From Ignavibacteriota bacterium (GTDB taxonomy: Bacteria; Bacteroidota; Ignavibacteria; UBA10030; UBA6906), in the NCBI GenBank assembly GCA_016209805.1, contig JACQVJ010000343.1, positions 1 through 6,733 of the forward strand: DNA of 6,733 bases. Reading direction: 5' to 3'. Numbering within the stretch: position 1 is the stretch's first letter; every line of letters begins with the position of its first letter. Below the pieces are notes generated by a model. The model had not been told where the DNA came from and ran no database searches. It saw only the letters and a list, made by a program, of their open reading frames with translations. The translations under genes and the position numbers were made by a program. Below are positions 6,558 to 6,733 of the stretch, piece by piece.

Positions 6558-6733
6558 ATGAAGATTGAGGAACTGAAAATCGAAGGCATGACCTGCAATC
6601 ATTGCGTCATGAGTGTCAGGAGAGAATTGAGCAAGGTTCCCGGTGTGAAGGTCGGGGATGTGCAGATCGGCAGCGCGCGCGTGGAGTACGCTGAGGGGAA
6701 AATCACACGCCAGGAACTTGCCCGCGCGATCGA
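6558..6733 (+). CDS. Heavy-metal-associated (HMA) domain protein, CopZ-like, 3' end cut off by window
   Basis: The first 58 codons are visible. They encode a typical HMA fold start: a beta strand EELKIEG, then GMTCNHC at residues 10-16 (metal ligands Cys13 and Cys16), a helix VMSVRRELSKVPG and a strand VKVGDVQIGSARVEY. Such domains bind Cu(I) or similar soft metals in the cytoplasm. A stand-alone copper chaperone is about 65-72 residues, so this could end just beyond the window. It could equally be the N-terminus of a metal-transporting P-type ATPase or another fusion. The ATG is well supported by an AGGAG ribosome binding site at 6545-6549 with 8-nt spacing. It is divergent from the RND pump operon and shares the HMA fold with the regulator at 1454-2059. 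Confidence 0.88.
   Translation, partial: MKIEELKIEGMTCNHCVMSVRRELSKVPGVKVGDVQIGSARVEYAEGKITRQELARAI

Overview
The window is a bacterial chromosomal segment of ordinary gene density. It holds five complete or nearly complete genes and one gene cut by the right edge. No RNA gene, CRISPR array, insertion sequence or phage feature was seen. The gene types (a Gram-negative HAE-1 RND pump, an AraC regulator with an N-terminal heavy-metal-associated domain) and one promoter-like TAnnTTTG element suggest a Gram-negative bacterium of the Bacteroidota/Ignavibacteria-Chlorobi type. That placement is inference and is not proven by anything in the window.

Layout. Positions 1-2059 carry three plus-strand genes: a polytopic membrane protein of unknown function (to 770, start possibly off the left edge), a DUF1905 plus YdeI/OmpD-associated-type protein (863-1417), and a small regulator that fuses an MxCxxC heavy-metal-associated (HMA) domain to an AraC-type DNA-binding domain (1454-2059). 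Positions 2063-6279 carry a minus-strand two-gene efflux operon: a periplasmic adaptor (5194-6279) is transcribed first and overlaps by 4 nt the inner-membrane RND transporter (2063-5197). The pump operon converges on the regulator gene with only 3 bp between the stop codons. A 278-bp divergent intergenic region (6280-6557) separates the pump from a plus-strand gene starting with a second HMA domain (from 6558, cut off at the window end).

How the genes may work together. The adaptor and transporter should form the inner-membrane and periplasmic parts of a proton-driven tripartite efflux pump; no outer-membrane channel gene is present here. The transporter has the Asp-Asp/Lys proton-relay residues of the drug-type (HAE-1) class rather than the metal-type (HME/CusA) class, yet the pump is bracketed by two proteins with CxxC metal-binding domains. 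The most interesting reading is a metal- or redox-responsive locus in which the HMA-AraC protein senses a thiophilic metal such as Cu(I) and acts on the divergent region. That region contains two short palindromes, each abutting or overlapping a promoter-like element. This regulatory link is a hypothesis; the domain assignments and gene layout are read directly from the sequence.
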